Origin: Clostridiaceae bacterium
Lineage (GTDB): Bacteria; Bacillota; Clostridia; Saccharofermentanales; DTU023
DNA length: 64,000 nucleotides
Reading direction: 5' to 3'
NCBI GenBank assembly: GCA_012838795.1
Contig: DUOO01000026.1
Span: 43,528-107,527 of the forward strand
Part shown: positions 1 through 9,340 of the stretch, piece after piece
Layout of the letters: each line of letters begins with the position of its first letter
Position numbering within the stretch: position 1 is the stretch's first letter
The notes under the pieces: generated by a model
The model's database searches: none
What the model saw: the letters and a program-made list of their open reading frames with translations, nothing else
What the model was told of the DNA's origin: nothing
Position numbers and translations under genes: made by a program

Positions 1-297
1 ATTAACGGCGGTCCGGTTATTAAACTTGCAGCAGCATTATCTTATGCAACTGACAGCAAATCTGCAGGTTTTTTTATTGAACTTTGTCAAGCAGCCGATA
101 TTCCTTATCAAAGGTTTGTCAATCGCAGTGATCTCAAAGGCGGTTCCACAATCGGATCTATTGTTTCAGCCATTATGCCGCTTTCCACAGTTGATATCGG
201 TAATGCTATTTGGGCAATGCACTCAATTCGAGAAACCGGCGGAGTTAAAGATATTTATTATTTAGATCAGGTTCTCAAATTATTCTTTAGCATTTGA
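1..297 (+). CDS. M18 family aminopeptidase, C-terminal end (5' cut by window)
   Basis: The first frame is open from base 1 to a TGA at 295-297 and gives the last 98 residues of a protein. It carries the run NRSDLKGGSTIG, then VDIGNAIWAMHSIRE. In M18 metallo-aminopeptidases these are the C-terminal conserved segments: the Ser/Gly-rich substrate loop and the AMHSxRE zinc-site histidine block. The family removes N-terminal residues from peptides in the cytoplasm. The gene runs toward the minus-strand operon that begins at 388, so the two converge. The N-terminal half lies outside the window, so completeness cannot be judged. Confidence 0.85.
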   Translation: MNGGPVIKLAAALSYATDSKSAGFFIELCQAADIPYQRFVNRSDLKGGSTIGSIVSAIMPLSTVDIGNAIWAMHSIRETGGVKDIYYLDQVLKLFFSI

Positions 298-387
298 GTA
301 AAACTTTTTCTGATGGAAATGAAGAACTTAATTGCTTTTGTCAAGTTTTTTCGACACAAGTTACACCTTTGGCACCTCTAGGGATGT

Positions 388-1203
388 TTAAATTTTCAGT
401 TCCGTAAATTTCAGAGAATACTGTTCATCCAGCATAATTGTGCCTATCATTTGCCTGAAAGTAGTTGACAAATCGCTTGCATAAAAATTATATGCCGCTT
501 TTTGTTCAGAATCAGCTCTCAAATTCAAGCATATTAAAAGTTCTTCGATTTTTTCCGCTTGGGAAAATGCAGGATCCAGCAGGATAATTCCCGGATAAAT
601 ACTTGCAAGCTTATGTTTAATCAGAGGGTAATGTGTACAACCTAAAATCAAATAATCGGGTTGATTTTCAGTAATAAAATCATCTAAATAATAGTGAATA
701 AGAGCATCCATCACCGGTGAATCATGTAAACCTTCTTCAATTAAAGTTACAAATAACGGACATGCCTGAGAAATCACTTTGATTTTCGGTAAGCTTTGTT
801 TGATCGCTTTCTCATATGTTTTACTCTTGATTGTCACTTCCGTACCGATTACGGCGACTGTAGAATTATCTTTAATTAAATCAGGTAAACTTGCGACCAT
901 CGGATCAATTATGCCTATAAATGGAACTTCCGGATATTTTTGCTTTAATAATTCCAAGCTTGCAGCACTCACCGTATTACAAGCAATAGCAATCATCTTT
1001 ACATCGCGTGTTAAGAGAAATTCCGTTATTTGTTGGGAGAATCGGTTAATCGTATCAATCGATTTCGAACCATAAGGTGTTCGTGCAGTATCACCGAAAT
1101 ATATAATATTTTCATTAGGTAATAAAGCCTTTATTCGTTTCAGAGAAGTTAATCCGCCAAGACCTGAATCAAAAACCCCGATCGGTCTATTATCAATATT
1201 CAA
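388..1203 (-). CDS. murI: Glutamate racemase
   Basis: 271 residues, the usual length for MurI, which converts L- to D-glutamate for peptidoglycan. The N-terminus has the GVFDSGLGG loop (residues 9-17). The two catalytic cysteines are visible: Cys75 in ACNTVSA and Cys189 in LGCTHYPL. It is the last gene of a minus-strand series (tmk to murI) and starts 18 bases after tex stops, so the two are probably co-transcribed. Nothing looks degenerate. Confidence 0.95.
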   Translation of the reverse strand: MNIDNRPIGVFDSGLGGLTSLKRIKALLPNENIIYFGDTARTPYGSKSIDTINRFSQQITEFLLTRDVKMIAIACNTVSAASLELLKQKYPEVPFIGIIDPMVASLPDLIKDNSTVAVIGTEVTIKSKTYEKAIKQSLPKIKVISQACPLFVTLIEEGLHDSPVMDALIHYYLDDFITENQPDYLILGCTHYPLIKHKLASIYPGIILLDPAFSQAEKIEELLICLNLRADSEQKAAYNFYASDLSTTFRQMIGTIMLDEQYSLKFTELKI

Positions 1204-1221
1204 AGCTAATCCCTCACTATT

Positions 1222-3363
1222 TTATTTGTTACTTAGTTTCATACTCAATGCCAAACGCTGCCGTTCCGAATCATAAGACTCCACTTCTACTTTTACGTTT
1301 TGGCCGACCGAGACAACTTTGAAAGGATCTTTTACATAATGATCAGCCATTTTAGAAACATGGACCAAACCGTCATGTTCTATACCTACATCAACAAATG
1401 CACCGAATGCCACGACATTGCGCACAACTCCGTCCAATATCATACCCGGTTTCAGATCAGAACCTTTAAGAATATCTGATTTCAAAATCGGCTGAGCCAG
1501 ATTTTCTCTCGGATCACGATTCGGTTTGAGTAAACTTTCGGTTATTTCTCTTATGGTAAAAACGTCTAATGCAAATCGTTCACACATTTCGGTTTCATCT
1601 TGCTCTGATAATATTTGTCCCAATTCAGAAGATACCGGTAATTTGAAATAATCAGCCATTTTTTGTGTAACTTCATATGATTCAGGATGAACTGCAGTTC
1701 GATCTAAATATAATGCAGCATCAGTAATTCTCAAGAATCCTGCAGCCTGTTCAAAAGTTTTCGGTCCTAAATATTTCACTTGTTTCAATTGTTCTCTTGA
1801 AGTAAAACCTGATAGTTCTTTTCTGGTTGCGACAATTTCAGCTGCAATACGCGGTGTCAAACCTGCAACATAAGACAAAACATGAGGCGATGCCGTATTC
1901 AAATCTACTCCAACCTGATTTACACAGTCTTCAACCACATCAGCTAAAGATTTTTCTAATTTTTTCTCATTCAGGTCATGTTGATATTGTCCTACCCCGA
2001 TTGCTTTCGGCTCTATCTTGACCAATTCAGCCAAAGGATCTTGTACACGTCTGGCAATTGAGACAGCAGATCTGAGATTGACATCCATTTCCGGAAATTC
2101 TTCAGCTGCTACTTCAGATACTGAATAAACAGATGCGCCGGCTTCCGAAACAATCAGCCACTTCAATTTTAACTTATTACGCTCAACAAATTCAGCAATC
2201 CATAATTCTGATTCCCTGGAAGCAGTGCCGTTACCTATTGCCACAAGGTCAATATGATGTTCTGACAACATTGCTAGTAATTGTTGTTCAGCTAACAAAG
2301 ATTCTTGTTTTGATTCGAAAGGATAGATCGTATTTATCTCTACTACTCCGCCTCTTTTGTCAATCAGGGCTAATTTACATCCGTGAGTATATCCGGGATC
2401 CCAGCCGAGAATATTACAATCTTTGATTGGAGGTTGCAATAATAAATTGCGCAAATTTTTTGCAAACATTTCAATTGATTCATCTTCTGCAATTTCACTT
2501 TTCATTTTGAATAAATCATTGCGCAAAGAAGGATACAATAATCGTTTCCAACTGTCTTCGCACATTGCAAACAATCTGGGATACAGTTCGGAATTTTCCG
2601 GTATATACCAACGACTTAACAGTAAAACGATATGTTCATCAGGACAAGTCAAACTTACTCTCAGGAAACCTTCACGCTCACCTCTTTGAATCGCGAGCCA
2701 CCGATGAGATTCCATCGTTTCAATTTTTTCCTGATAATCGTAATACATGCGGTAAACACTGTCCGAAGCGTTTCTTTGTTTCGTCTGAACAATTCCATGT
2801 TGCATTAACAATTTACGTAAACCTCTCCTGACATCAGGCTTATCTGATAAATCTTCCGCTAAAATATCCAAACCGCCTTGAATTACCGATTCAATCGATT
2901 TAAGTTCCGAATAATCTGATCCGGCAAGGAATTCTTGCGCTTTCTCGAACAATCCTTGCTCCGTAGCATTGACCGACAACATATAAGCAGCCAAAGGTTG
3001 TAAACCTTGTTCGATTGCTTTACTTGCTCTGGTTTGTCTTTTGATTTTATACGGGCGATAAAGATCTTCCACCGTAGCCAAATTAGAAGCAGAAACAATT
3101 TTTGTTTGAAGTTCCGGTGTCAATTTGCCTCTTTCGGTTATTAGACGCAAAACTTCATTTTTTCTTTCGTTTAATTTAAGTAATCTTTGCCATTCATTTT
3201 CGAATTTACGTAAAGTCTGATCATCCAAATCTCCCGTCTCCTGTTTGCGATAGCGGGCAATAAACGGCACTGTATTACCATCGGACAAAAGATTTATTAT
3301 CTGTTCGGCATTTAACCGGGTTATCTTGAAAGTTTTGCTTAATTGAGAAATAATTTTTTGCAA
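1222..3363 (-). CDS. tex: Tex-family S1 RNA-binding transcription accessory protein
   Basis: 713 residues, typical of Tex. In order it has a helical N-terminal Tex domain with FIARYRKQETG and VEDLYRPYK, a YqgF/RuvX-like core beginning near residue 318 (LGWDPGYTHGCK), helix-hairpin-helix segments near 480-540 (NTASPHVLSYVAGL), and a C-terminal S1 domain from about residue 635 (GVVRNVVAFGAFVDVG). Tex binds nucleic acid and is linked to transcription and stress tolerance, and its exact role is still open. It lies between ricT and murI on the same strand. Confidence 0.95.
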   Translation of the reverse strand: MQKIISQLSKTFKITRLNAEQIINLLSDGNTVPFIARYRKQETGDLDDQTLRKFENEWQRLLKLNERKNEVLRLITERGKLTPELQTKIVSASNLATVEDLYRPYKIKRQTRASKAIEQGLQPLAAYMLSVNATEQGLFEKAQEFLAGSDYSELKSIESVIQGGLDILAEDLSDKPDVRRGLRKLLMQHGIVQTKQRNASDSVYRMYYDYQEKIETMESHRWLAIQRGEREGFLRVSLTCPDEHIVLLLSRWYIPENSELYPRLFAMCEDSWKRLLYPSLRNDLFKMKSEIAEDESIEMFAKNLRNLLLQPPIKDCNILGWDPGYTHGCKLALIDKRGGVVEINTIYPFESKQESLLAEQQLLAMLSEHHIDLVAIGNGTASRESELWIAEFVERNKLKLKWLIVSEAGASVYSVSEVAAEEFPEMDVNLRSAVSIARRVQDPLAELVKIEPKAIGVGQYQHDLNEKKLEKSLADVVEDCVNQVGVDLNTASPHVLSYVAGLTPRIAAEIVATRKELSGFTSREQLKQVKYLGPKTFEQAAGFLRITDAALYLDRTAVHPESYEVTQKMADYFKLPVSSELGQILSEQDETEMCERFALDVFTIREITESLLKPNRDPRENLAQPILKSDILKGSDLKPGMILDGVVRNVVAFGAFVDVGIEHDGLVHVSKMADHYVKDPFKVVSVGQNVKVEVESYDSERQRLALSMKLSNK

Positions 3364-3460
3364 ATTAGTACCTCTAAAAATATATTCTAAAAATCACTTC
3401 ACTTTTCTTTTTAATCAATATTGTTTAAATTTCTTTTGGATTCATTGATCTCTTGTCTGA

Positions 3461-4291
3461 TCATTTAGAAGATCTGCATTTATCCTGGCCTTGATTGAGT
3501 TCGTCATATTTGAAAGTTTTTGTTTCCGTATCGCCATCTATTTCTATAAATACACGTGCAGTTTCTTTCAATAAATTAACAGTCGCTACTTTCCCTTGTC
3601 CCAAAGGTGTTTGAACAATTTGACCGATTTTAGGCATCCTCTTATATGCATCGACATAAGCATCATGTTCGTATTGCAAGCAACATAAAAGTCTACCGCA
3701 AGCACCTGAAATTTTCGCCGGGTTCATTGCCAGATTTTGTTGTTTCGCCATTTTGATCGAAACCGGATAAAAATCCTGTAAGAAGGAGCAACAACATAAC
3801 TCATGCCCGCAAACACCAAGTCCGCCAATTAAACGAGCTTCGTCTCGAACACCGATTTGTCGCAGTTCAATCCGCAGGCAAAAAACACTAGCCAAATCTT
3901 TGACCAAATCACGAAAATCAATCCTTCCGTCAGCTGTAAAATAGAAAATAATACGTTGATTATCAAACATACATTCAACATCTACCAAACGCATATTCAG
4001 TTCATGCTCTTGGATTTTTTCTTTGGCAATCTCAAAGGCTTCTGCTTCCAGTTTCAAATTCTCTGCAAAATGTTCCAGGTCTTCTTCTGTAGCTTTACGC
4101 ATAACAGGCTTTAATTCATGCTCGAAATTACTGATATCTATATTGGAAATTTCTCCCGTGCAAAAACCCAAATCAATTCCTTGCGAAGTCTGAACGATCA
4201 CCGCATCATTTGTATGTAGTTCAATATCCTGCGGATCAAAATAATAAACTTTTCCACGACCGTGTAAACGGATGCTAACCACATTTTTCAT
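3461..4291 (-). CDS. ricT: PSP1-domain protein, RicT/YaaT type
   Basis: 276 residues with the PSP1 domain and two cysteine clusters, CGHELCCC (residues 161-168) and CGRLLCC (198-204). In Bacillus subtilis RicT such cysteines serve the Fe-S clusters of the RicA-RicF-RicT complex, which helps RNase Y mature mRNAs. The gene follows holB on the same strand, as yaaT follows holB in Bacillus. The last residues are charged and poorly conserved. The family assignment is firm. The complex is inferred, since RicA and RicF are not in the window. Confidence 0.9.
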   Translation of the reverse strand: MKNVVSIRLHGRGKVYYFDPQDIELHTNDAVIVQTSQGIDLGFCTGEISNIDISNFEHELKPVMRKATEEDLEHFAENLKLEAEAFEIAKEKIQEHELNMRLVDVECMFDNQRIIFYFTADGRIDFRDLVKDLASVFCLRIELRQIGVRDEARLIGGLGVCGHELCCCSFLQDFYPVSIKMAKQQNLAMNPAKISGACGRLLCCLQYEHDAYVDAYKRMPKIGQIVQTPLGQGKVATVNLLKETARVFIEIDGDTETKTFKYDELNQGQDKCRSSK

Positions 4292-4344
4292 CTATATAAA
4301 TCCTTTCTTGACATTAAACATTGTATTAAAGTTTAAGCTATATT

Positions 4345-5511
4345 TTAATCTATATGCAAATTATTTCTTAACGTCAAGAATAACTGTCCGATCATACCTT
4401 CAAAACTTGCATTGACTTTGCTTGCCTGGCGTGCTTCTGTTATTGCATCAAAAGCATTTAACAGTTTTTCAATATAACCTTGCCCCGTTTCATTGAATTT
4501 GTCCAAATACGCTTGAGCCAATCTCAAAATTCGTGATCTTAAATCAGATTGTTTCACTTGATCAGAATTTTGGTCACGCATAAGAACCAATAAATCTCTG
4601 ATCAGACCTTGCCATAAATCAAAAATTAAATCTGTATATTCTTTATTTTCTTTAAAATAATCTATTCCTGATGACAAAAGCTCAGTTCTGTTTATTGTCG
4701 GAAACTTAAAGAAAAAATCATTTGCTTCCTGACGTATCTTTTTGAAATCTTCATCAACAGCTATTTGCAAAGCATTACCCGGGTTACCGGCAGCATACTG
4801 AACAATAAAATCCAAATCATCAAAAATATCTTTTTGCTTCAAAATAGTTTTAATTTCAGAATCTTTATACCTTTGAAAATTAAAAACTGCAACTCTGGAC
4901 AGAATAGTCGGCAATAAATTATCCTGCAAAGTTGTCATAAGTAAAAAGACTGCATATTCAGGAGGCTCTTCCAAAGATTTTAACAAAGCATTTTGTCCCT
5001 GTTCATTCAGATCATCCATATTGATCAGATATATTTTATAATTACCGATTTGCGGTCTGGTTTGAATATCTGCTACAACCTCATGTCTGATGCGATCGAC
5101 CTTGATGATCCGTTCATCGCCACGATCAATCAGCTTAAAATCCGGATGAGTCCCTGCCAGAAAATAGCGGCATGCAACACATTGAGAACAAGGCGGACGG
5201 CTTGTATAATCATGTGAACTCTCTTCATCCGGACAATGAAAAGCAACATTATCGGGGCCGGATAAACCTGTATCACCCCGATTTGAATTTCGGCTCATCT
5301 GTAATTTATTATTTTGGCAGAGGATAGTTTGGGCAAAATTAAGAGCAAAAGACCTTTTACCCATCCCTGTATCACCGACAAACAAAAAAGCATGCTGAAC
5401 AGGACTCCCTGCATTCAAAGAATCCTGCAATCTCACTTTCAGATTAAATTGTCCTATTAAATTATCAGCAGACAAATTACATTCTCTCGTAATAATCAAC
5501 ATCAAGCACAA
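4345..5511 (-). CDS. holB: DNA polymerase III delta' subunit
   Basis: The clamp-loader delta' subunit. It has a P-loop-like segment GDTGMGKRS (about residues 46-54), a zinc-module pattern with a PPCSQCVACR cysteine set near 105-115, and the sensor region LLKSLEEPPEYAVFLL followed by LSRVAVF. The longest frame starts with TTG at 5511 and an ATG follows at 5502. A TTG at 5475, directly after the darA stop, gives a start (SADNLIGQFNLK) closer to the usual HolB N-terminus and has a GAGAG site just upstream. I favour 5475. On any reading translation is coupled to darA. Confidence 0.92.
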   Translation of the reverse strand: MCLMLIITRECNLSADNLIGQFNLKVRLQDSLNAGSPVQHAFLFVGDTGMGKRSFALNFAQTILCQNNKLQMSRNSNRGDTGLSGPDNVAFHCPDEESSHDYTSRPPCSQCVACRYFLAGTHPDFKLIDRGDERIIKVDRIRHEVVADIQTRPQIGNYKIYLINMDDLNEQGQNALLKSLEEPPEYAVFLLMTTLQDNLLPTILSRVAVFNFQRYKDSEIKTILKQKDIFDDLDFIVQYAAGNPGNALQIAVDEDFKKIRQEANDFFFKFPTINRTELLSSGIDYFKENKEYTDLIFDLWQGLIRDLLVLMRDQNSDQVKQSDLRSRILRLAQAYLDKFNETGQGYIEKLLNAFDAITEARQASKVNASFEGMIGQLFLTLRNNLHID

Positions 5512-5806
5512 ATACCGTTGCGCCCCCGATGTTTACTTCAACAGGATATGGCAAATATGAATTTCCCATATCGGTCGGCGTCATTGTCGTATTAATTGTA
5601 GCCTTTCTGCTACAAGAATTTTTGCGTACTATATCCAAAGCCGCATCCAATTCAGGTTTATCGACTCCGATCAATAAAGTCGTATTTCCGGATCGCAAAA
5701 AACCTCCTGTACTGCTCAGCTTAGTAACACGAAAATGTGCTTTGTTTAATTCCGATATTAAACGGGAAGTATCTTCATCATTCACAATAGCTAAAATCAA
5801 TTTCAT
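5477..5806 (-). CDS. darA: Cyclic di-AMP receptor-like protein (DUF970, PII-like)
   Basis: 109 residues, standard for the DarA/PstA (YaaQ) family. It starts MKLILAIVNDED, has the glycine-rich STGGFLRSGNTTLLIG loop and ends with the EVNIGGATVFVLDV strand. Family members are trimeric PII-like proteins that bind cyclic di-AMP, and their downstream partner is still unknown. The gene sits between tmk and holB as in many Bacillota. Its stop overlaps or abuts the holB start. Confidence 0.92.
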   Translation of the reverse strand: MKLILAIVNDEDTSRLISELNKAHFRVTKLSSTGGFLRSGNTTLLIGVDKPELDAALDIVRKNSCSRKATINTTMTPTDMGNSYLPYPVEVNIGGATVFVLDVDYYERM

Positions 5807-5883
5807 CTATCTACCTCCAAGGCCAACCAAGCCATATTAACTCATTTCAAACTTTCATATCTTTTTATAAAATTGAATTATCG

Positions 5884-6528
5884 TCACTTTACCAAATTGA
5901 GAATTTTATCAAATTGCAATTTCAAATCTTTGAAAATCTCTTCCGGGTCTCTTTCTGCATCAATTACTCTTACACGATCAGGATTCCGCTCAGCAATTTT
6001 TAAATATCCTGAGCGTGTTCTCTCCATAAAATTTTGACTTTCCAAATCAATACGATCCGACTTCTCAGTTCTATCCTTCAACCTGCCAAGTGCAGTTTCG
6101 ACAGAAACATCAAAATAAAAAGTCAAATCCGGAGACAAGCCTTGTATCGCAAAATCATTCAAGTTCTGAATAAAATTGACATTCATTTCACGGCCATAGC
6201 CCTGGTAAGCAGTAGTTGAATCAAAAAAACGATCTGAAATTACAATTGTTTTTTCAGCGAGAGCTGGTTTCACTATTTGCTTTACTAATTGCGCTCTGGC
6301 TGCAGCAAATAAAAGAAGTTCCGTCTCAGCCGACATCTCTATGTTCTTACGGTCTAATAGTATTTTGCGAATTTGTTCACTAATTGAAGTTCCGCCCGGT
6401 TCTCTTATTAATAAGTACTTTAAACCCGCTTTCTCCAAATTAGCAGTCAAAAGCTCTAATTGCAGTGTTTTTCCGGAGCCGTCAATCCCTTCAAATGTTA
6501 TAAATAATCCTCTGTTTAAGACCATCAA
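5884..6528 (-). CDS. tmk: Thymidylate kinase
   Basis: 214 residues. The P-loop FEGIDGSGKT lies at about residues 12-21. The DRF motif (DRFFDSTTAYQGYGR) and a LID-like segment (EKSDRIDLESQNF) follow, as in bacterial Tmk, which phosphorylates dTMP to dTDP. It is the first gene of the run tmk-darA-holB-ricT-tex-murI and is separated from darA by about 77 bases. The first ATG sits a few codons into the frame and is a reasonable start. Confidence 0.95.
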   Translation of the reverse strand: MMVLNRGLFITFEGIDGSGKTLQLELLTANLEKAGLKYLLIREPGGTSISEQIRKILLDRKNIEMSAETELLLFAAARAQLVKQIVKPALAEKTIVISDRFFDSTTAYQGYGREMNVNFIQNLNDFAIQGLSPDLTFYFDVSVETALGRLKDRTEKSDRIDLESQNFMERTRSGYLKIAERNPDRVRVIDAERDPEEIFKDLKLQFDKILNLVK

Positions 6529-6663
6529 ATTAACCTTCTAATTTTAGTATATGATAACATATCCTCTGTTTTCTTGAAATAAGTTGTTGCTGCTCAGAAT
6601 AACAAGCAGGTTTCTTCAATTTGTATTCAACATCAGAGTCAATTTTTTATTTTGTTAAAAATA

Positions 6664-8010
6664 CTACTTGTGACTTGCAGCCCAGAGTTCATCAGCTTTG
6701 GGTGTCCAGCGGTCTGCATAAGGTTTACACTTAGCATATAAATCGTCAATATTTTCAGGAGACTGCATATCGGTGGAATGCGCACCGGAATCTTTTACCA
6801 TATTGCAGAGACACTCCGGATTTTCCAGCATCGGACAAGGACGGAGCATATTCTCATTAAAAGGTTGACCTGCTTTATATGCCATAAACAAAGGACGTTT
6901 GTAGGTTTCTAAGAGTGTATGGCTTCTAATGTTGGAGTCAGCGTAGTGAATAAACGCACAGGGCTCAATATCACCGTTAGCATTAATGTGCAGATAAGAA
7001 TTACCACCTGCAATGCATCCGTTAACATATTCACCGTCATTTTGGAAATCAATGGTAAAAATCGGTTTGCTTTTTCTGTATTCTCTGATTTTATGGTACA
7101 TAATTTCGCGTTGTTCAGGTAAAGGCAGCAGTTCGGGAACAGCGTCATTGCCAACCGGCATATAATGAAAGAACCAGGCAAATTTTGCCCCTGATTCTAC
7201 CAGCATATCAATATATTCCTCAGAACTTAGAGAATCTATATTCTTGGAGGTATAGCAACAGGATGCACCAAATATTAATTTCTTTTCTTTCAGAATGCGC
7301 ATAGCATTCATAACCTTCTGATAGGTACCCTTGCCACGACGGTAATCCGTTGCTTCTTCAAAGCCTTCAATACTGATAGCAGGAACAAAGTTCTTGACCC
7401 TCAACATTTCATCAGCAAACTTCTCATCAATCAACGTTCCATTGGTGAAAGCCAGGAACATACAGTCAGGATGTGCCTCACACAAACGGATAATATCGTC
7501 CTTGCGAACTAACGGCTCACCACCGGAGTAAATATACATATAGGTACCCATCTCGTTACCCTGACGGATAATATCATCAAGAACTTCGTATTCCAAATTC
7601 AGCTTTTGACCGTAATCTGCTGCCCAACATCCGATACATTTAAGATTGCAGGCAGATGTAAGATCCATGAGAATTGCCCATGGAATGTTGCAGTTATGTT
7701 CTTTTTTCCATTTTTGCTGTTTGGGAAAACCGATAAATGTAGCATTTATAACAAAATTCTCAAAAAAAACTTTGCGAACCCCAGGATCTATATCAGTCCA
7801 GAGACTTTTGATAAGTTGGTTCCAGTTGTTATCCGGATCATCTAAAACTGAGTGAAAAGGTTTAATCAAATGTGTAAGATTACCATCCTTGTCAAACTTT
7901 TCAGCCCATCCTAAGATTTTCGGAAAAGCCTTTGCCGGATCTTCGTCAAGGTATTTAAGAACTTGCTTTATTGCTAATGCTTGTATGTTTTCTTTAAATG
8001 TTCTGCTCAT
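6664..8010 (-). CDS. Radical SAM protein with C-terminal cysteine-rich (SPASM-like) region
   Basis: 448 residues. A helical N-terminal domain of about 105 residues precedes CNIPW and then the radical SAM motif CNLKCIGC (Cys121, Cys125, Cys128), followed by the SGGEPL glycine motif. The C-terminus has extra cysteines (IEPCAF, then RPCPMLENPECLC), probably for an auxiliary Fe-S cluster. The substrate is unknown. The gene is divergent from a co-linear relative at 8286 that lacks the motif, with a patatin and a TetR gene beyond. A role in lipid or cofactor modification is only a guess from these neighbours. Confidence 0.85.
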   Translation of the reverse strand: MSRTFKENIQALAIKQVLKYLDEDPAKAFPKILGWAEKFDKDGNLTHLIKPFHSVLDDPDNNWNQLIKSLWTDIDPGVRKVFFENFVINATFIGFPKQQKWKKEHNCNIPWAILMDLTSACNLKCIGCWAADYGQKLNLEYEVLDDIIRQGNEMGTYMYIYSGGEPLVRKDDIIRLCEAHPDCMFLAFTNGTLIDEKFADEMLRVKNFVPAISIEGFEEATDYRRGKGTYQKVMNAMRILKEKKLIFGASCCYTSKNIDSLSSEEYIDMLVESGAKFAWFFHYMPVGNDAVPELLPLPEQREIMYHKIREYRKSKPIFTIDFQNDGEYVNGCIAGGNSYLHINANGDIEPCAFIHYADSNIRSHTLLETYKRPLFMAYKAGQPFNENMLRPCPMLENPECLCNMVKDSGAHSTDMQSPENIDDLYAKCKPYADRWTPKADELWAASHK

Positions 8011-8285
8011 TGTAAGTATCTCCTTTTTCTGTTTAGTGTTCTGTTAACTTGAAAATGATCCAAAAATCAGTTGACAAATACAATTTTATTTAATCAGATT
8101 ATAAAAAACGCACTCTGAAAGAGCATTAGACATAAAATAACAAAAGTCCTAAATTGTAACACAACTGATAATTTGTCACCTTTTACGACATTAAGAGAAC
8201 TTTGTGCATTGTTGACAATAATTTCTTTTAATACTCTTTGGATAGGCAACAGAGGGTATATTTTATAAGGAGCGAATATACGTAA

Positions 8286-9314
8286 ATGAAAAACAGAATG
8301 CCTCGATTATTAGTTGAAACCATTGTTGAAAAGGCATTAAAAAGTATTAAACACAGTCCGGAACGCGGTATCAGAAACCTGATCGATTTTGCCCTGCAAT
8401 TTTCGGATGGCAGATTTCAAAAGGATTTTTTTACAGTTGCTCAAACTATGCTCCGGAATGAGAATAGTGCTTATTATAATCTGATAAGAGATGTCATAAC
8501 ATATGCGGACACAGAAAAACTCTACACGTTCGGTATCAACGTAGGATATAACAGTTGTACCGTTGGTGCAAAACGTATTCGTGAAAACGAGAAAGCGCTG
8601 GGTTGCAATATTCCATGGACAATATGCGTTGAGATCGATTCACAACTGTTTAAAAAAAATCAGCAAAAATATGATGATCTGATCTTCGAGGGTGAAAGTT
8701 TAGGTATTTACACATGGATGTTTTTTGTACCTGATCAGCCCGGCAAACTGTTTTCCCTTATAAAAAAACACCCTGACAGTGCTTTTTGTGTGTTTTGTGA
8801 TCCGAAGGACATAACCCTTGGATTCCTTAAAGAAGCAACTATATTAAATAACCTGATGGTCGTTATTCGTTACGACGAAAATATCACCGATGTTTGTGCT
8901 GAACTTCGTACAAATAAAATGCTTTACTCTATATGGTATGAGTATGGGCAGAAAAACACAGAAATTATCATAAATGGTGATTTATTCAATAACGTTCAAG
9001 AGTTTTCACCTATTTTCTCCGTTCTGGTACCGGAAAAGAATTGTTTGAGAGAAGTACGCCAAGTAATATATTCGACAGTGAAGCAAACTCGCCTGGACCA
9101 ATCATATAGTACAATCGCCTGGGATTTGCAAGGTGATAATTGTCTGGTCGACACGATTATTTCAGGGGATGCTTGTTTCGTATGTTTTAATAAAAAAGGC
9201 AATTTGTGTGATTGTGAAAAAACGTTTGAGAATGGACACCATAATCTATTTCGAAGCAGTATTACAGATATTCTATTGAATACTTGTACAAAAACTGAAG
9301 GTGAATTAATATAA
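8286..9314 (+). CDS. Radical SAM-like protein lacking the cluster-binding cysteines
   Basis: 342 residues. The N-terminal helical domain and the CNIPW motif (residues 107-111, the same numbers as in the gene at 6664) match the neighbouring radical SAM enzyme. Where that enzyme has CNLKCIGC, this one has SQLFKKNQ, so it cannot bind the usual 4Fe-4S cluster. The next segments (GESLGIYTWMFF, KHPDSAFCVF) still align with GNEMGTYMYIY and AHPDCMFLAF. A short cysteine group (CFVCFNKKGNLCDC) lies near the end. The frame is intact and has an AAGGAG site, which suggests a functional partner or regulator rather than a pseudogene. Confidence 0.75.
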   Translation: MKNRMPRLLVETIVEKALKSIKHSPERGIRNLIDFALQFSDGRFQKDFFTVAQTMLRNENSAYYNLIRDVITYADTEKLYTFGINVGYNSCTVGAKRIRENEKALGCNIPWTICVEIDSQLFKKNQQKYDDLIFEGESLGIYTWMFFVPDQPGKLFSLIKKHPDSAFCVFCDPKDITLGFLKEATILNNLMVVIRYDENITDVCAELRTNKMLYSIWYEYGQKNTEIIINGDLFNNVQEFSPIFSVLVPEKNCLREVRQVIYSTVKQTRLDQSYSTIAWDLQGDNCLVDTIISGDACFVCFNKKGNLCDCEKTFENGHHNLFRSSITDILLNTCTKTEGELI

Positions 9315-9340
9315 AAAGTGAAAAAATCGGCATCGTAGAT

